A DNA stretch of 64,000 nucleotides from Bactericera cockerelli (taxonomy: Eukaryota > Arthropoda > Insecta > Hemiptera > Triozidae), in contig CM044959.1 in NCBI GenBank assembly GCA_024516035.1, positions 27,678,605 through 27,742,604 of the forward strand, given 5' to 3'. Under the pieces are notes generated by a model that ran no database searches, was not told the DNA's origin, and saw nothing but the letters and a program-made list of their open reading frames with translations. Below are positions 22,069 to 35,300 of this stretch, piece after piece. The translations under genes were made by a program, and so were the position numbers. The first letter of the stretch is position 1. Each line of letters starts with the position of its first letter.

Positions 22069-25000
22069 TGAGAGAGAGAGAGAGAGAGAGAGTGAGAGAA
22101 GTACAGGTGTAGAAACTTTCAATGTCATCCTTGTGCTTCCTACCACAGTTTCACATCCTCTGCACCGATTATACAAATATACAATTCCCTATCTCTCTCC
22201 TTCTTTCCTGAGTTTCAAGTCTCATCCACCGTAAGGAGATCCCAGAATTAAAAAAAAGTTGATCCTCTTCCATAGTTACTAATGTATATTTATGGCTGCT
22301 GACTATTATTTTTAATCACACAGAAATTATTTAAAAAGAAACATTAATAATTTGATTTTAAACTCTTTCCTGGACATTTTTAAATTATTGCCGACTTTTT
22401 GAAACATATAATTCAGTAGGAATACTAATATAGATATAGATATAGAAGATACCGAGAGTCGGAAGAAGAGAAGAGGGGAGTTGTCCTCTCCCCCCTCTCA
22501 TGCTCATTATAGTGCTGCTCTGCTGATCAATAAAATTTGTTTGAAGCACGTGGGATGCTGAATGAAGTATAATCTCTCTCTTCCTCCCAACTCCGGACTT
22601 TCCTCCTTCTATATTACCTCCCACTTCTCTTCCCATCATTTATCTCCCACTTCTCTCTCTCTCTAACTCGCTCTATCTCCCAATTCTCTCCCTATCATCC
22701 ATCTCCCACTTCTCTCCCTATCATCTATCTCCCACTTCTCTCCCTATCATCTATCTCCCACTTCTCTCCCTATCATCTATCTCCCACTTCTCTCCCTATC
22801 ATCTATCTCCCACTTCTCTCCCTATCATCTATACTCCACTTCTCTCCCTATCATCTATCTCCCACTTCTCTCCCTATCATTGATATTTCACTTCTCTCCC
22901 TATCATCTATCTCCATCTTCTCTCCCTATCATCTATCTCCCACTTCTCTCCCTATCATCTATCTCCCACTTCTCTCCCTATCATTGATATTTCACTTCTC
23001 TCCCTATCATCTATCTCCCACTTCTCTCCCTATTATCTATCTAACACTTCTCTCCCTATTATCTATCTAACACTTCTCTCCCTATCATCCATCTCCCACT
23101 TCTCTCCCAATCATCTATCTCCCACTTCTCTCCCTATTATCTATCTAACACTTCTCTCCCTATTATCTATCTAACACTTCTCTCCCTATCATCCATCTCC
23201 CACTTCTCTCCCAATCATCTATCTCCCACTTCTCTCCCTATTATCTATCTAACACTTCTCTCCCTATCATCCATCTCCCACTTCTCTCCCAATCATCTAT
23301 CTCCCACTTCTCTCCCTATTATCTATCTAACACTTCTCTCCCTATCATCCATCTCCCACTTCTCTCCCTATCATCTATCTCCCACTTCTCTCCCTATTAT
23401 CTATCTAACACTTCTCTCCCTATCATCCATCTCCCACTTCTCTCCCTATCATCTATCTCCCACTTCTCTCCCTATTATCTATCGCCCACTTCTCTCCCTA
23501 TCATCCATCTCCCACTTCTCTCCCAATCATCTATCTCCCACTTCTCTCCCTATTATCTATCTCCCACTTCTCTCCCAATCATATATCTCCCACTTCTCTC
23601 CCTATCATCCATCTCCCACTTCTCTCCCTATCATATATCTCTCACTTCTTTCCCTATCATCTATCGCCCACTTCTCTCCCTATCATCTATCTCTCACTTC
23701 TTTCCCTATCATCTATCGCCCACTTCTCTCCCTATCATCTATCTCCCACTTCTCTCCCTATCATCTATCTCCCACTTCTCTCCCTATCATCTATCTCTCA
23801 CTTCTTTCCCTATCATCTATCGCCCACTTCTCTCCCTATCATCTATCTCCCACTTCTCTCCCTATCATCTATCTCCCACTTCTCTCCCTATCATCTATCG
23901 CCCACTTCTCTCCCTATCATCTATCTCCCACTTCTCTCCCTATCATCTATCTCCCACTTCTCTCCCTATCATCTATCGCCCACTTCTCTCCCTATCATCT
24001 ATCTCACACTTCTCTCCCTATCATCTATCTCCCATACTTCTTTCCCAATCATCTATCGCCCACTTCTCTCCCTATCATCTATCTCCCACTTCTCTTCCTA
24101 TTATCTATCTAACACTTCTCTCCCTATCATCTATCTCCCACTTCTCTCCCTATTATCTATCTAACACTTCTCTCCCTATCATCTATCTTTCACTTCTCTC
24201 CTTCTCCCACCGATACATATATAAATATATGGATTTCTGTCACTCATGTTTGCAATCAACATTTTTTAATACCATTTTTGTGAGCTCTGGGTTCCGATTT
24301 TACGAATGCCAGATCTTTCGTATAGGAAGCTAATGCCTTATCAAGGAATTATCAGTAACTACTTAAATATTTATAAGCTCTCTCAAATTTTCGGCTTCCA
24401 GATCACTCCTACCCTGGGAGGTGTATGTGATCCACCTTACGTCACAGTCAGCTCTGATGTAGAGGAGAAGTTAGAATGCTCAGATGCTGTTGAAGCAGAT
24501 GAAGGTAAGATTAGATAAGGTACCACCGCTTAGTTAGAAAGTATCAAAAAAAAAAAAAAAATGTTTATTATACATTAAAATACAATACATAAATATTTTT
24601 CTCTTGTTCCTCTTAAGTTTGTACTAATACATAGTAACTAACTTTCAGTATTTACGATTTTTTTTTACAATAATTCACTTTAGGCAATTTTTTACAGTTT
24701 TTTAGGTGATTCATTTAATAATTCGGTATTTGATAAATTATTTTTGGTAGTTTTACCAGATGTTATTTGTATTAGAGGTACCTAGGTATTGAAAATTTAT
24801 GTTTTCTTATTTCTTCACATAGATAAGGTTTTGAATTGTTCCGTCTATGTTCATCTTCAAAATATTGGTTGGCAGTGGTAATCATTCAATACTTTGAGCG
24901 CGAGATTATCTCAGTGGTAAGGTACTCGCTTGCCATCGGCGAGATCCTGGGTTCGATTCCCAGAGCCGACAAGAAAAAAGGCTGTGAAACACTCGATCAT

Positions 25001-28000
25001 CTTAAAAATAAAATATTTTGAGAAATGTACAAAGTCCCAGGAGCGGAATATATACCCCACGCCAATAATAATTAATAAAGGACACATTTTCTACCATAAA
25101 AAAATCACACCGAGGCAACTCACGACATCGAATCTACAGGCAGGTGTTAAAGAGGTCATTATTATCAACTTCAGACCTCTGAAGCTACGCCACCGCTGGT
25201 TTAAATGGGAAATTGAAACAAAAACAATGTTAATAAATAAATAGGTACCATCCTATATAAAATCCTAAGGAAATGAATCCTCAAAAAAAAACTATTACCT
25301 ACCTTTCAAATCGAATAATCGAAAGTAAAATAAGAATTAAAACATCATAAATATCATAATATCAAAATGGTGCTTCAATTTATGTCTCACATTTCTCACC
25401 AAATTGTCCACAACATTTAGCTTCCGTGAACAAAATGGTATCGATTGATGCTGCGCTCTAGAGACTGGAAAAAGAACTGAGTAGTCGATAAAAATTTACT
25501 GTACAGTAACACCACACTTTGAAAGAAAATAATAATTAGAATGATAGTTCCTCAGTTTATAAATTACTGCAATATTAGTATTTATTTCTGATTTAGACTC
25601 TGATTATTATTCAAAAGAGAAGTTTTGATGTTAAAAGCTAAATCAGCACAATTTTGATCTATTTTCAATGATTTGAAAATCCAATTTAATCAATCATGTT
25701 ACTATACTGTTAGATGGTACTACTGAACTCGGCCATTTTGGATTAATGGTCATGAAGAAGTTAGAGAAGAAATCTGAACTCTGAAGTGAAATTTCTTGTC
25801 GAGTAGGCAACTCATTTCTAACTTCTTTAAATTTTTACTTTTGATAAGTAAAAATACCCTGTTAATTACTGTTAAATATTATCTAATCCCTTTGCCATTG
25901 TTTTCTTCCTTTTCGTTATTAGAATCCTGTATTTTAATAGGCGGAGCAAGAGTGGTTAACCAATTGAATCTTTAACTATTGACATTAACTTTTCGCAGAG
26001 TGAAAAAGTCCTTTGAAAGTCTCCACATGGTTTCCGGGTTTTTTAATTAAATATCAATCTAAAAGACTTCTTTTTGCAATAAAATTTATCAAACATTGTA
26101 GTATCAGCATAAACAGTTTGAAAAATGTTGAGTGTAAATAAGTTATAGCTTTATTTATCAATAAAACTTGGTGTCCTGTCTGTGCTTTTCTGCTGTTAGT
26201 AAATGTATGTACAAACGGAGCGAGATTCAGGTAAAACTTACGATTTATTACACTCCTCTCTATTTTACAAGTTTTGTTATTTGTGAAATTCATGAGCTCG
26301 CTAAATTGCTTTTCAAATCATTCTAGTATAATGGATTATGTATTTGACTCACTGTTTCTCCCTTACATCCCACTATCCTAAGCAGTCCCATTACAATAGG
26401 CCTACATTTTTATTACATTTGTTTTTACTCTCATCTCTCTTCTGAATGACAAATAATTTTACTCTGGATGGTTATTATTATTTTTTGCAAACACCTTACC
26501 TATTGGTTCATTTTTTATCAGCTTGGAACAAAAATACCCATATTTCAGGTTTATTTAAAAATGAATTATAGATGTGAGGGTTGGTCTATTTTTAAACAAA
26601 TGTCTTGAGATCAGCTCTGACCCTTTTTTTATTTTCCAATATCAGATACTGTTCACAATATAGCACACAGTAAAATATATATTAGGTTAATTAGGTGATA
26701 TAAAAAGTTTCAAGGTTTAAAACAAAGCCATGATCTCAAATAAAAACTTGCATTTTTCAAGTCCAAAAGTCTGAATTCATGAGATATGTCCAGTTTAGAT
26801 GGCAAACTCTGTACGACAATTATTGCCCAAAATCAGGTATATTTATGTTTCTAATGTGTTAGATTGATTCAGCTGCACAAAATCAAAAAAAAAAAAGTAT
26901 TCTCTAAGCTCAATTATTACTATTGCAGTTGAACCTGGATATTATAGAAACCTCAATAGAATAATTTCCAGGTCTTTACCACTTGAGCAGGGAAAATAAC
27001 CTGTTCATAAGAGAAATCTGGATTAAGAGAAAAAAAATCTGGTCTCCTTAGTTTTCTTTTATCCAGGTTTGACTGTACTTGGTATTTTCTCGTTTTCTTA
27101 GAATATTCAATACCCATTATCTTGTTAACCATAAAAAACATTGAAAAAGTTCTCAGTGTTGATCCCCTCTAAAAATGGTGTAACTGACCCAAATATAACA
27201 TTTTCAATGATTTCTCATATTTTAATTTTTTAGAAAAAAATCCCCTTTTTATGGGGTTTAACAGTGATGACCAATCAGATAAAGTACACAGAGAGTTAAA
27301 AAAAAAAAAAAAAATGATTATCATAGAGTATAAGTCATTTAAAGACACATTTAGACAAAAAGTTGTCAACTAATCACAATTCGTATAAACCCCAAAGCCA
27401 AAGTTGTACTTGTATTCCAATAAGTTTCCTTTGTAGATCAATAAATTTACAGTATGTCTTGATCAATTTTTCTCAATCTCTTACATTTTTGGCTGTGGAT
27501 TATATTTATTTTGTTGTCCTCTTTCCAGGGATGCTGCCATGATGGCATGGGGTACTGCAAAAATCACATAAATTTCTGTACTAATGTAATGGATGGTGAA
27601 AATATGATGAGAGCAAACCATCATCTATTTTTTCATTTGACCCAAAGATCTTATTGGGTGTCCTATTTTTTTTTTATTATCCAAGAACCATTTCTGGACC
27701 ATTTCTGCTTTAAAAATGTGAATATTCTACTATCTATATATAAAACAGAAAAAAGGACTACCTACCTATGTTTGTTTGTTTGTCCGGAGTTGTTTAGCCA
27801 AAACGGTTAGAGATAGCAAAAAAGTCTCAGAATTGACCCCCCCCAAAACCATTATCACTTTGTCCAGAAAAATTATAAAAAAATCAAAAAGGCATTGCTG
27901 TCCAGCAGTACGCCCATGCCTTAGTAAATTTGAAATTTAGTCCCGTTGCAAAGCACAGGCAAACGGCTAGTTACTCATAAATGATGAAAAGAGATATGTT

Positions 28001-29332
28001 AGTTAGGATGGCTAGAATAGCTTGGGTGATGGTCTTAGTTTAGGTTTGCTAGAGTGAAAATTAGTGCAGGGTTAGACTGGATTGTCACTAATTTTTACTC
28101 TAGCAAACCCAAGCTAAGACCATCTCTCAACCATCCTACCCAACAAACATTTGTCACAGATCTAATTTGTAATAACTCTCCTTGTTAACTTAAAAATTGT
28201 ATTTAACAACAACAAAAAAAACTTGTAAAAACAAGTTATTTCAAATGATGTATTGCCATTTTAAGGTATGAGTTAAAATATCTTAAAATGGCTTTCATTA
28301 CATTGAAATAAGTAATTACAGTCCACTGAAAAATGAGATTTTATGTCATTTATAAAAAGTAAAATATTCAAATTTTCAAGGCTAAATCATTGTTTCATAT
28401 CATTCTAAGGCCTAGATTTACTAATCCTGTTTCATAATATGGACATTCGATCAAATGCTTGTTGTTTTATAAAAATATAAAGTAAGCTAGCACACTTTAT
28501 ATTTGAAACACTAGGTCACATGTTTGAGTCCCATTGTGGCAATATTTTTCATTTATTTAGTCCATGTTTTTACATACATATGTACCTATTGTTACTATAT
28601 TGTTTATTCTATGGACCATAATACCCAAGTCTGATTGTCCTGAAAATATACTTTAGTATTCTTTGTTGAATTATGAAAAATGCTGGGGAAGAACTCATGT
28701 TGATTTTCCCTAGGAGGGCAAATAATGTTTTTACACATATCGACACCCTCAGAGCAATAGGTGCTATCTGCGCAATAGCAAATTTTACAGGAGAGACAAA
28801 AAACGTTTTAAAGATTCATATTAATTATTTAAAGATTTTTTTTTGTCCTTTTAATACACTATAGTCCAAAAAATACTAATTTTCCAATTTATTTTTTCTA
28901 AAAATGATCAGGGCAGGAAGTACGGCACTTAGCAGATATTGCACGCAGATAAGTAGTAGATAGCACAATTTCACTAATATTGCATTGTAGATAGCAGATT
29001 GGTGCCCACTTTTTTTCTTCATTATAAACTTTAATGCTGTAGTTGGTAGGTATTGCAATTTATTTGTCTACATATAGCACTTTATGCTTCTATCTTAGAA
29101 GAATTAGCGTCCATATTTTACCTCATTTAGCATTTTTATTTTGTATTGCCTGTAAATAAAATGAAAAAAAAAACCTTTTGATTGATAAACTCACTTTTTT
29201 AAATTTTAAAACAATTTATTGGAGAAGTATAAAAGGCTTAAAATTAAAACAAGAATACTAATTAAACAAAATTTCACTTATTTTCTGTGTCTATTATCTA
29301 ACTTTATTATAAAAATATACGATAGGTAACTT

Positions 29333-29367
<35 letters not shown>

Positions 29368-32300
29368 GTCGCTTTCAACTGCATGGTCATATCACGACGG
29401 GGGTGTTACCCTCCATTCGCAGGAAACTCACAAACCTGCTACCCACATTAACCTCACCCAGCCTGGGTTGGGCCGGAATGCCAGCATCACGAAGTCTTCA
29501 CCTCGCTGGACGTTGCTTAACTTTGGTGACCCAACAAGAACCGGTGCATTCAACGCGCCATCGACGCTGGCGGTAACTCGTTTAGTTACTAAGTATAATT
29601 TTATACAAGAACAAAAAATTAAAATTGTAAAAAAATAAATAAAATAATGGGATACCTAGTCTTGCTATTTTCTCAGTGAAATTGCTAACTATAGCTTAAC
29701 CTAGGAGTAAATAATGACAGTACGTCCATGTGGCTCTCGGCTAAGAATAAGACCACGGGCTGTCCCCCCTGTCGTAAAAGGCGATTAACAGGAACATCTC
29801 TCAGAAGCTGTTGAAAAGCTTCATAAAAGAGATTTTTATAAAACTCTCAAGAGCTGGTGGAAGGCGGTTCGAATGGCTGCCCAAAGCTGTAGAGCCACTT
29901 TCCAGTAAAAAAAAAAGCACCAAAAAGAAGCCTCGTTCAGAAGAAACCACTTCAGAGCATCAGGGGGAGAAGCTAATGAAGCAGAAGAGACAGATGATGC
30001 CAACAACCTCAACTATACTCTCTTGTAGAAATAGTTCAGAGGTGGCATTCAAAACCCCAACTGCTTCTCAAAGCTTTATAAACGCCCTGAAGTCTTTGAA
30101 AGTGGGAGTAATTCTGAAGAACTTCCCAAATGAGTCCTGGCCACAGGCAGGCGAAAATGTTCCTAACTTAATCGCCCAAATAAGCAAAAGAAATGCTCTG
30201 TCCGAGCAAAGAGGAATGCTTACTGGCTTTTCAACAGGCCACTGTAGCCTCAACTACCGTCTAAGCAAATGAACATTGCTCAAGACCAAAAATGCAGTCT
30301 CTCAGAAGCTGCTGAAAAGCTTCAAAATAAAGAGATCTTTTTTAAACTGTCAGGAGCTGCTGGAAGGCGGTTTGAATGGCTGCTCAAATCTGTAGAGCCA
30401 CTTTCCAGTAAAAAAGCACCAAAAAGAAGACTCGTTCAGAAGAAACCACTTAAGAGCATCAGGGTGAGAAGCTAATGGAGCAGAAGAGACAGGTGATGCC
30501 AACAACCTCAACTATACTCTCTTGTAGAGATAGTTCAGAGGTGGCATTCAAAACCCCAACTGCTTCTCAAATTCTTATAAAACTGCTTCTCAAAGCTTTA
30601 TATAACTCAAATTCAATATCTGCCATCTGCAGAAAGACATGGAGAATCTTACCAAATATATTAATTCACCACCTCATTTTCAACTTTAATATGTGCTATC
30701 TACTTGAGCAGCCCTTTTGTTGACTGCTATCTACGAAATTTAAATGTTCATACAAACATGCAATTTGTGATATCTGCAGAGGTCAATTAAAATGTTAATT
30801 AATGTTATAAGAAAAATTATCATATTTATTTAATAAATATTCTATGCAAATAAATGTCTTTAAATTAATAAATCTACTACTTTGAAAAATATATTTTCAT
30901 TCAATAACATAAAATAAATCAATTTTATTTTACCTCTTATTAGCAGAGCTCCTCCTCCTATGCTTGTCAATACACTTCTGAGCACTTGGCTCTTTTTGCC
31001 GTTGAATAAAAGTGCGTCCCACTTAGCGGATTTTGTTTTTCGCGATTTAAATATTTTCCCTCGTTTATTTAAAAAATCTGTTGTTACCACTGGACGCGCC
31101 TTCAAATGCCGAATCCGGCAATATGCATAACTCATTTTTCACAAAATTGTCAGATAGCACCTATTGCTCTGAGGGTGTCGATATTTCAATGGACTCAAGT
31201 AACTCTTGCCATTTTTTGATTCAGTCATATTATAGTACTTCCTTAATACTACTAGGTGGTGTCTCACATAATGAGTGGTATTTTTCTTTCTAACCAAAGT
31301 GGATTCAAATGGACAAATTGGAAGAAAGTCATTTTTCTTTTGGAAAAAACGAAAGGAGGAGAAATCTCCTTCCAGTTTGATTAACCAAAATGGATTTATA
31401 TAATTTTTGCTTCATTTCTTTATTCCTGGTTAAGTTTTCATGTTCCATTTTCCATTGGTTATCTTTAAAAGTACCAAAACATATTTTTCTTTCATGAATG
31501 GTGGGGAAGCTAAACTTGGAAAAAATGGAAATAATTGGAAAAAACCAAACTTGGATTTTTTTTAATCCAATAGAAAAACGCGGCTATGGTGAAATCACCG
31601 AAAAATAGAGTGTTCTGCAGATGTACTAGAACTTGCTTCCTCTCATTAACATCCTGAGGACCCAAGTGTTCAAATTCTGCCACCCCAAGTGTTCAAATTC
31701 TGCCACAGTAAAAGCTGTTCTTTATTTACCGAGGTGAAGTGATAATTCTCTTGTCACAAGCACCGAAACGTAAAGAATATAATATTATTATGTGTATATT
31801 TTTATTATTTAACTCTCTAGGTTGATAATATCCCAGTGTACTTTATAAGAAGAAAACTCTTAAATCTAAAATAACTAAACAATAATTTTCATGATAAGTG
31901 AAAAGTGTAAAATGATAAACAAATTCCTGTAACAAAGCTGCAGAAATCTATGCCTTGTCCATTCTTATTATTAAGTGACTGGTTCAGGGAGACAAAATTC
32001 TGCTACAAAAAATGTTCATCTTTTTCGAAGTGAATTGTAAATAGCTTAATGTTCAGTTCTCTACCACTTGTTGAATACATCCTATAGAAGAAAAAAAAAA
32101 TATGCATCAGGCTGAAATTAAATTTGATAATATTTTTGGTACCTCAAGGTTTTAGAAACCAGTCTCTTTTTTGGCTATTTTTGGGGTCCCCCTGCTTTGA
32201 CAAATTCTGATAACATTTAAGGCTCTTGTCACAAGCCAAACTGTAAAGTTTATCCCCCCAAAAACACCACTTCGTGGTTAAAAAAAAGAAGAACGCCTCA

Positions 32301-35300
32301 CTCAAAAGAATGATTATAATTAGCTAAAAATAAATGATATCAAATTGAGAACACCTTACCCCTTCTCTTTCTATATCTCTGCACTCCTCTCTGAATTTAT
32401 TCCTCTTATGTTTATCTTTCTTTATCCTTTCTAGGGGTCATCCCAAACTTGATTTCCCTTTAAATTTACTTGTTGCAGGGCAATAAAAAATGGCGGTCGG
32501 AGTATGATTTTTCTGAACTTATTTGATTTGAATCGAGAAAATTACACCGCGACCGCCATTTTTTTTTGCCGTGCAACAAGTAAATTTAAAGAGAAATCAA
32601 GTTTGGGATGACCCCTAGAAAGGATAAAGAAAGATAAACATAAGAGGAATAAATTCAGAGAGGAGTGCAGAGATATAGAAAGAGAAGGGGTAAGGTGTTC
32701 TCAATTTGATATCATTTATTTTTAGCTAATTATAATCATTCTTTTGAGTGAGGCGTTCTTCTTTTTTTTAACCACGAAGTGGTGTTTTTGGGGGGATATC
32801 AGTTCTTTTTGTACGAAAATATAGGTTCATGAAACATTATGAATAACAAAAGTAAATAAGCTGGGAAAATGTGAATGTACCAAGTTGTCTTTTTTTTAAG
32901 ATATAGTTTTAGCAGTAGGTATTTAATTTTTCTAAGGTCAGTATGTATTTGGATCACAGATTTGGCCCCCTGAGTCCCCAAAATTAGTAAATAATATATA
33001 AATTTGCAATGCAAGACCTTTTGATTCTATACTCCACATGATTAGGTTTATCTCTCAATGCTAAATAGACCTCGGAGCCTCCTATGAGGGACCTAAAACA
33101 CCTGGATTTACAATTGCCAAAGAAATTAATTTGTAATCACCTTATCAAGGTGAGGTAATGAGTTCTCTCCCGGAAATAAGACCATGCTTTTTTACATTAG
33201 GTATTTAAGAAAATGATTACTAAAAAATTATCATTTTTATATAAGAATCGGCTTTTATAAGGAAATCTTTAAAATATTCAACTAATGAAAGGCAATGCCT
33301 TCAGTGTATAGTAGACTTAGTAGAGTTAGGTAAAATACATAGAAGGCCATGCCTTAGGAATATAGTAGGGTCAGGGATAATACATAGAAGGCAATGCCTC
33401 GGGCTTATAGTAGGGTTAGGTAAATATATAGAAGGCCATGCCTTAGGTTTATCATAGGGTTAGGAAAATACATAGAAGGCCATGCCTCAGGTCTATATCA
33501 ATGATTCCTAGGTGTTTCGATTATAAAAAAAAATATAAATAAAACTACAACTTAAGTTGTGAATATGTTTCTAATAATAAAAAAAATTATAATGTTTGTG
33601 CTAGGCCTATAATATGTAGATTTAAACTCAGGTAAAAATGCAAGCGACGCGACGGGAGACAATTCGGTGTTGATAAAACCATGAGCGGGAGAGAACTCGG
33701 TGGTGACGTCCCTTATCAATACCTCACGAGGTATGAGTGTACCCTGGACATAATGGACAGAGAAAAAAACTTCCCTAAAGGGGATCGAACCCAAGTCATC
33801 GTGCGTGCAAGCCTAGTATGCTACCCACTTGGCCAAAGTTACTACTTTGTCACAACTTTTAGTGAGTAGCATCGACATTATGAGATCTAATTCATCATAT
33901 TTTATCTCCATCCAACCATGATTGTCCAAAATCAATCTCGTAATGCCGCCACAGGTCATTGGCCAATTCTGCAACTACTAAAATTTTCCTCGCGAGGCTT
34001 ATGAAGATCAAATCGCCGCTGCAAACACAAACTGTCGTATCTGCAAATTTTCAGGAAGCGCACATAGTGGTTTGAAACTTCCTTTTTCACGTCACGAACT
34101 GTCGTATCTGTATCTCAACTCCTTCCCGAAGTATTCAAGTTTTAAGGTTAGTCGTATGTGAGTTTCAAAGATTCTCAGCAAGCACGAACCACTATGTGCG
34201 CTTCTTAACTGAAAATGGCAAAATTTGCAGATACGACAGTTTGTGTTTGCAGCGGCGAAATATAAAGATCGGAAAAACAAAACAACGTTAAGCCCTAGTT
34301 GAAAATGTAGAGCTAAAAAATTTCGTCCCCGCCAGGATTCGAACCCATGCTGACTGGGTGGCAGGTCGAGCTTGCTACCAATAGACAAAGTTGATTTCTA
34401 AAATAACGGACGGAAAATTAACTAACTAAATTAATACTTGGAAACTTAAACATTAAAATTTTGCAGTGAGAGAGCGAGGTCATCTCGAAAAATACATACT
34501 GGCCAAGATCTGACCACTAAGCTAAGGATTCGAAGGTACCTACCCGCCAAAGAAAATGAAAAGGCCACCAGGTGCCACCCAGTGGACCGGATGAAGGAAT
34601 AAAGTCAATAAATTTGGTATCTGCTCATCAAGATCTTTCATTTGATACCACTTAAGATTAGTATTATCCTTCCATTCCCGATTTGGGCTCCCAAAACCCG
34701 AGGCCGCCCAAATGGGCCGCCCGCTTATAATTTAGAATTTTTTTTTGGTCCAGGCTCATCTCCATTATATCTTGATCACTATAGACACCTCACTTACTCT
34801 TCAGTGCCAAGTTAAGGACACGAAGTCGGGTCTCAAAGGATCCGTATGAAAAAAAAAACAGAAAAAAAAAAAACAAAATTATGAATCTTTTCATGTCTTT
34901 CACGATTGTTGGGGGGTCTCGAAAATAGGGTTCCCGTTGGCCTAGGAAGTCAAACAAAAAGTCAAATCAATTTATTTTTCAACGTAGAGTCCATTTCTGC
35001 AATAAAAATCGCAATTTTTGAAATTCATGTTGCACTTTTCGCTGGCTGAAAGTACATGAAATGCATGGGAACTATGTTTTCCGTAACCTTACACTCTGCC
35101 GGGCTGTCTCTTTCTTTGTATAGGCGTTCTTCACACCTCGGCCGAGGTGTTTGATATTTAATATTAGGCTAGTTAAGGAATAGTAGAATGTGTGAGAGGC
35201 AATGCAGCTGATTCTTTCAAATGCTTGGTCCAGATTTTTCTTGTAATAAAAAAATAATAGGAGTATATTCTTTTCATTTTTTTTGATATCTTGAACTTTT

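Larger units (their letters stand above)
28737..31184. mobile_element. 2.4 kb element bounded by 34-bp inverted repeats, unclassified
   Basis: Arms 28737-28770 and 31151-31184 are exact inverse copies over about 34 bases (ATATCGACACCCTCAGAGC... outward). The DNA just inside both ends is rich in short motifs of the type AGATAGCA, TGCTATCT and ATCTGC, as seen in subterminal transposase-binding repeats. Contents: a minus-strand open frame at 30860-31135 ([18 protein letters not shown], no family recognised), a tandem duplication at 29798-30610, and a T tract. It may be a composite DNA transposon. No target duplication is clear. Confidence 0.5.

Noticed and set aside
21979..22234. Open frames rich in RE/RS or LS dipeptides on both strands
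   Set aside because: They are translations of the (GA)n run.
22615..24205. Regular array that could be taken for a CRISPR array
   Set aside because: Units follow each other without unique spacers, have many variants and form a minisatellite; the host is a eukaryote.
24893..24969. tRNA gene
   Set aside because: The ends do not pair and it is followed by a SINE tail also found at 244-545.
30860..31135. Conserved host gene on the minus strand
   Set aside because: Looks somewhat coding-like, but it lies against the end of a repeat-bounded element and has no supported splice partner; kept only as part of that element.
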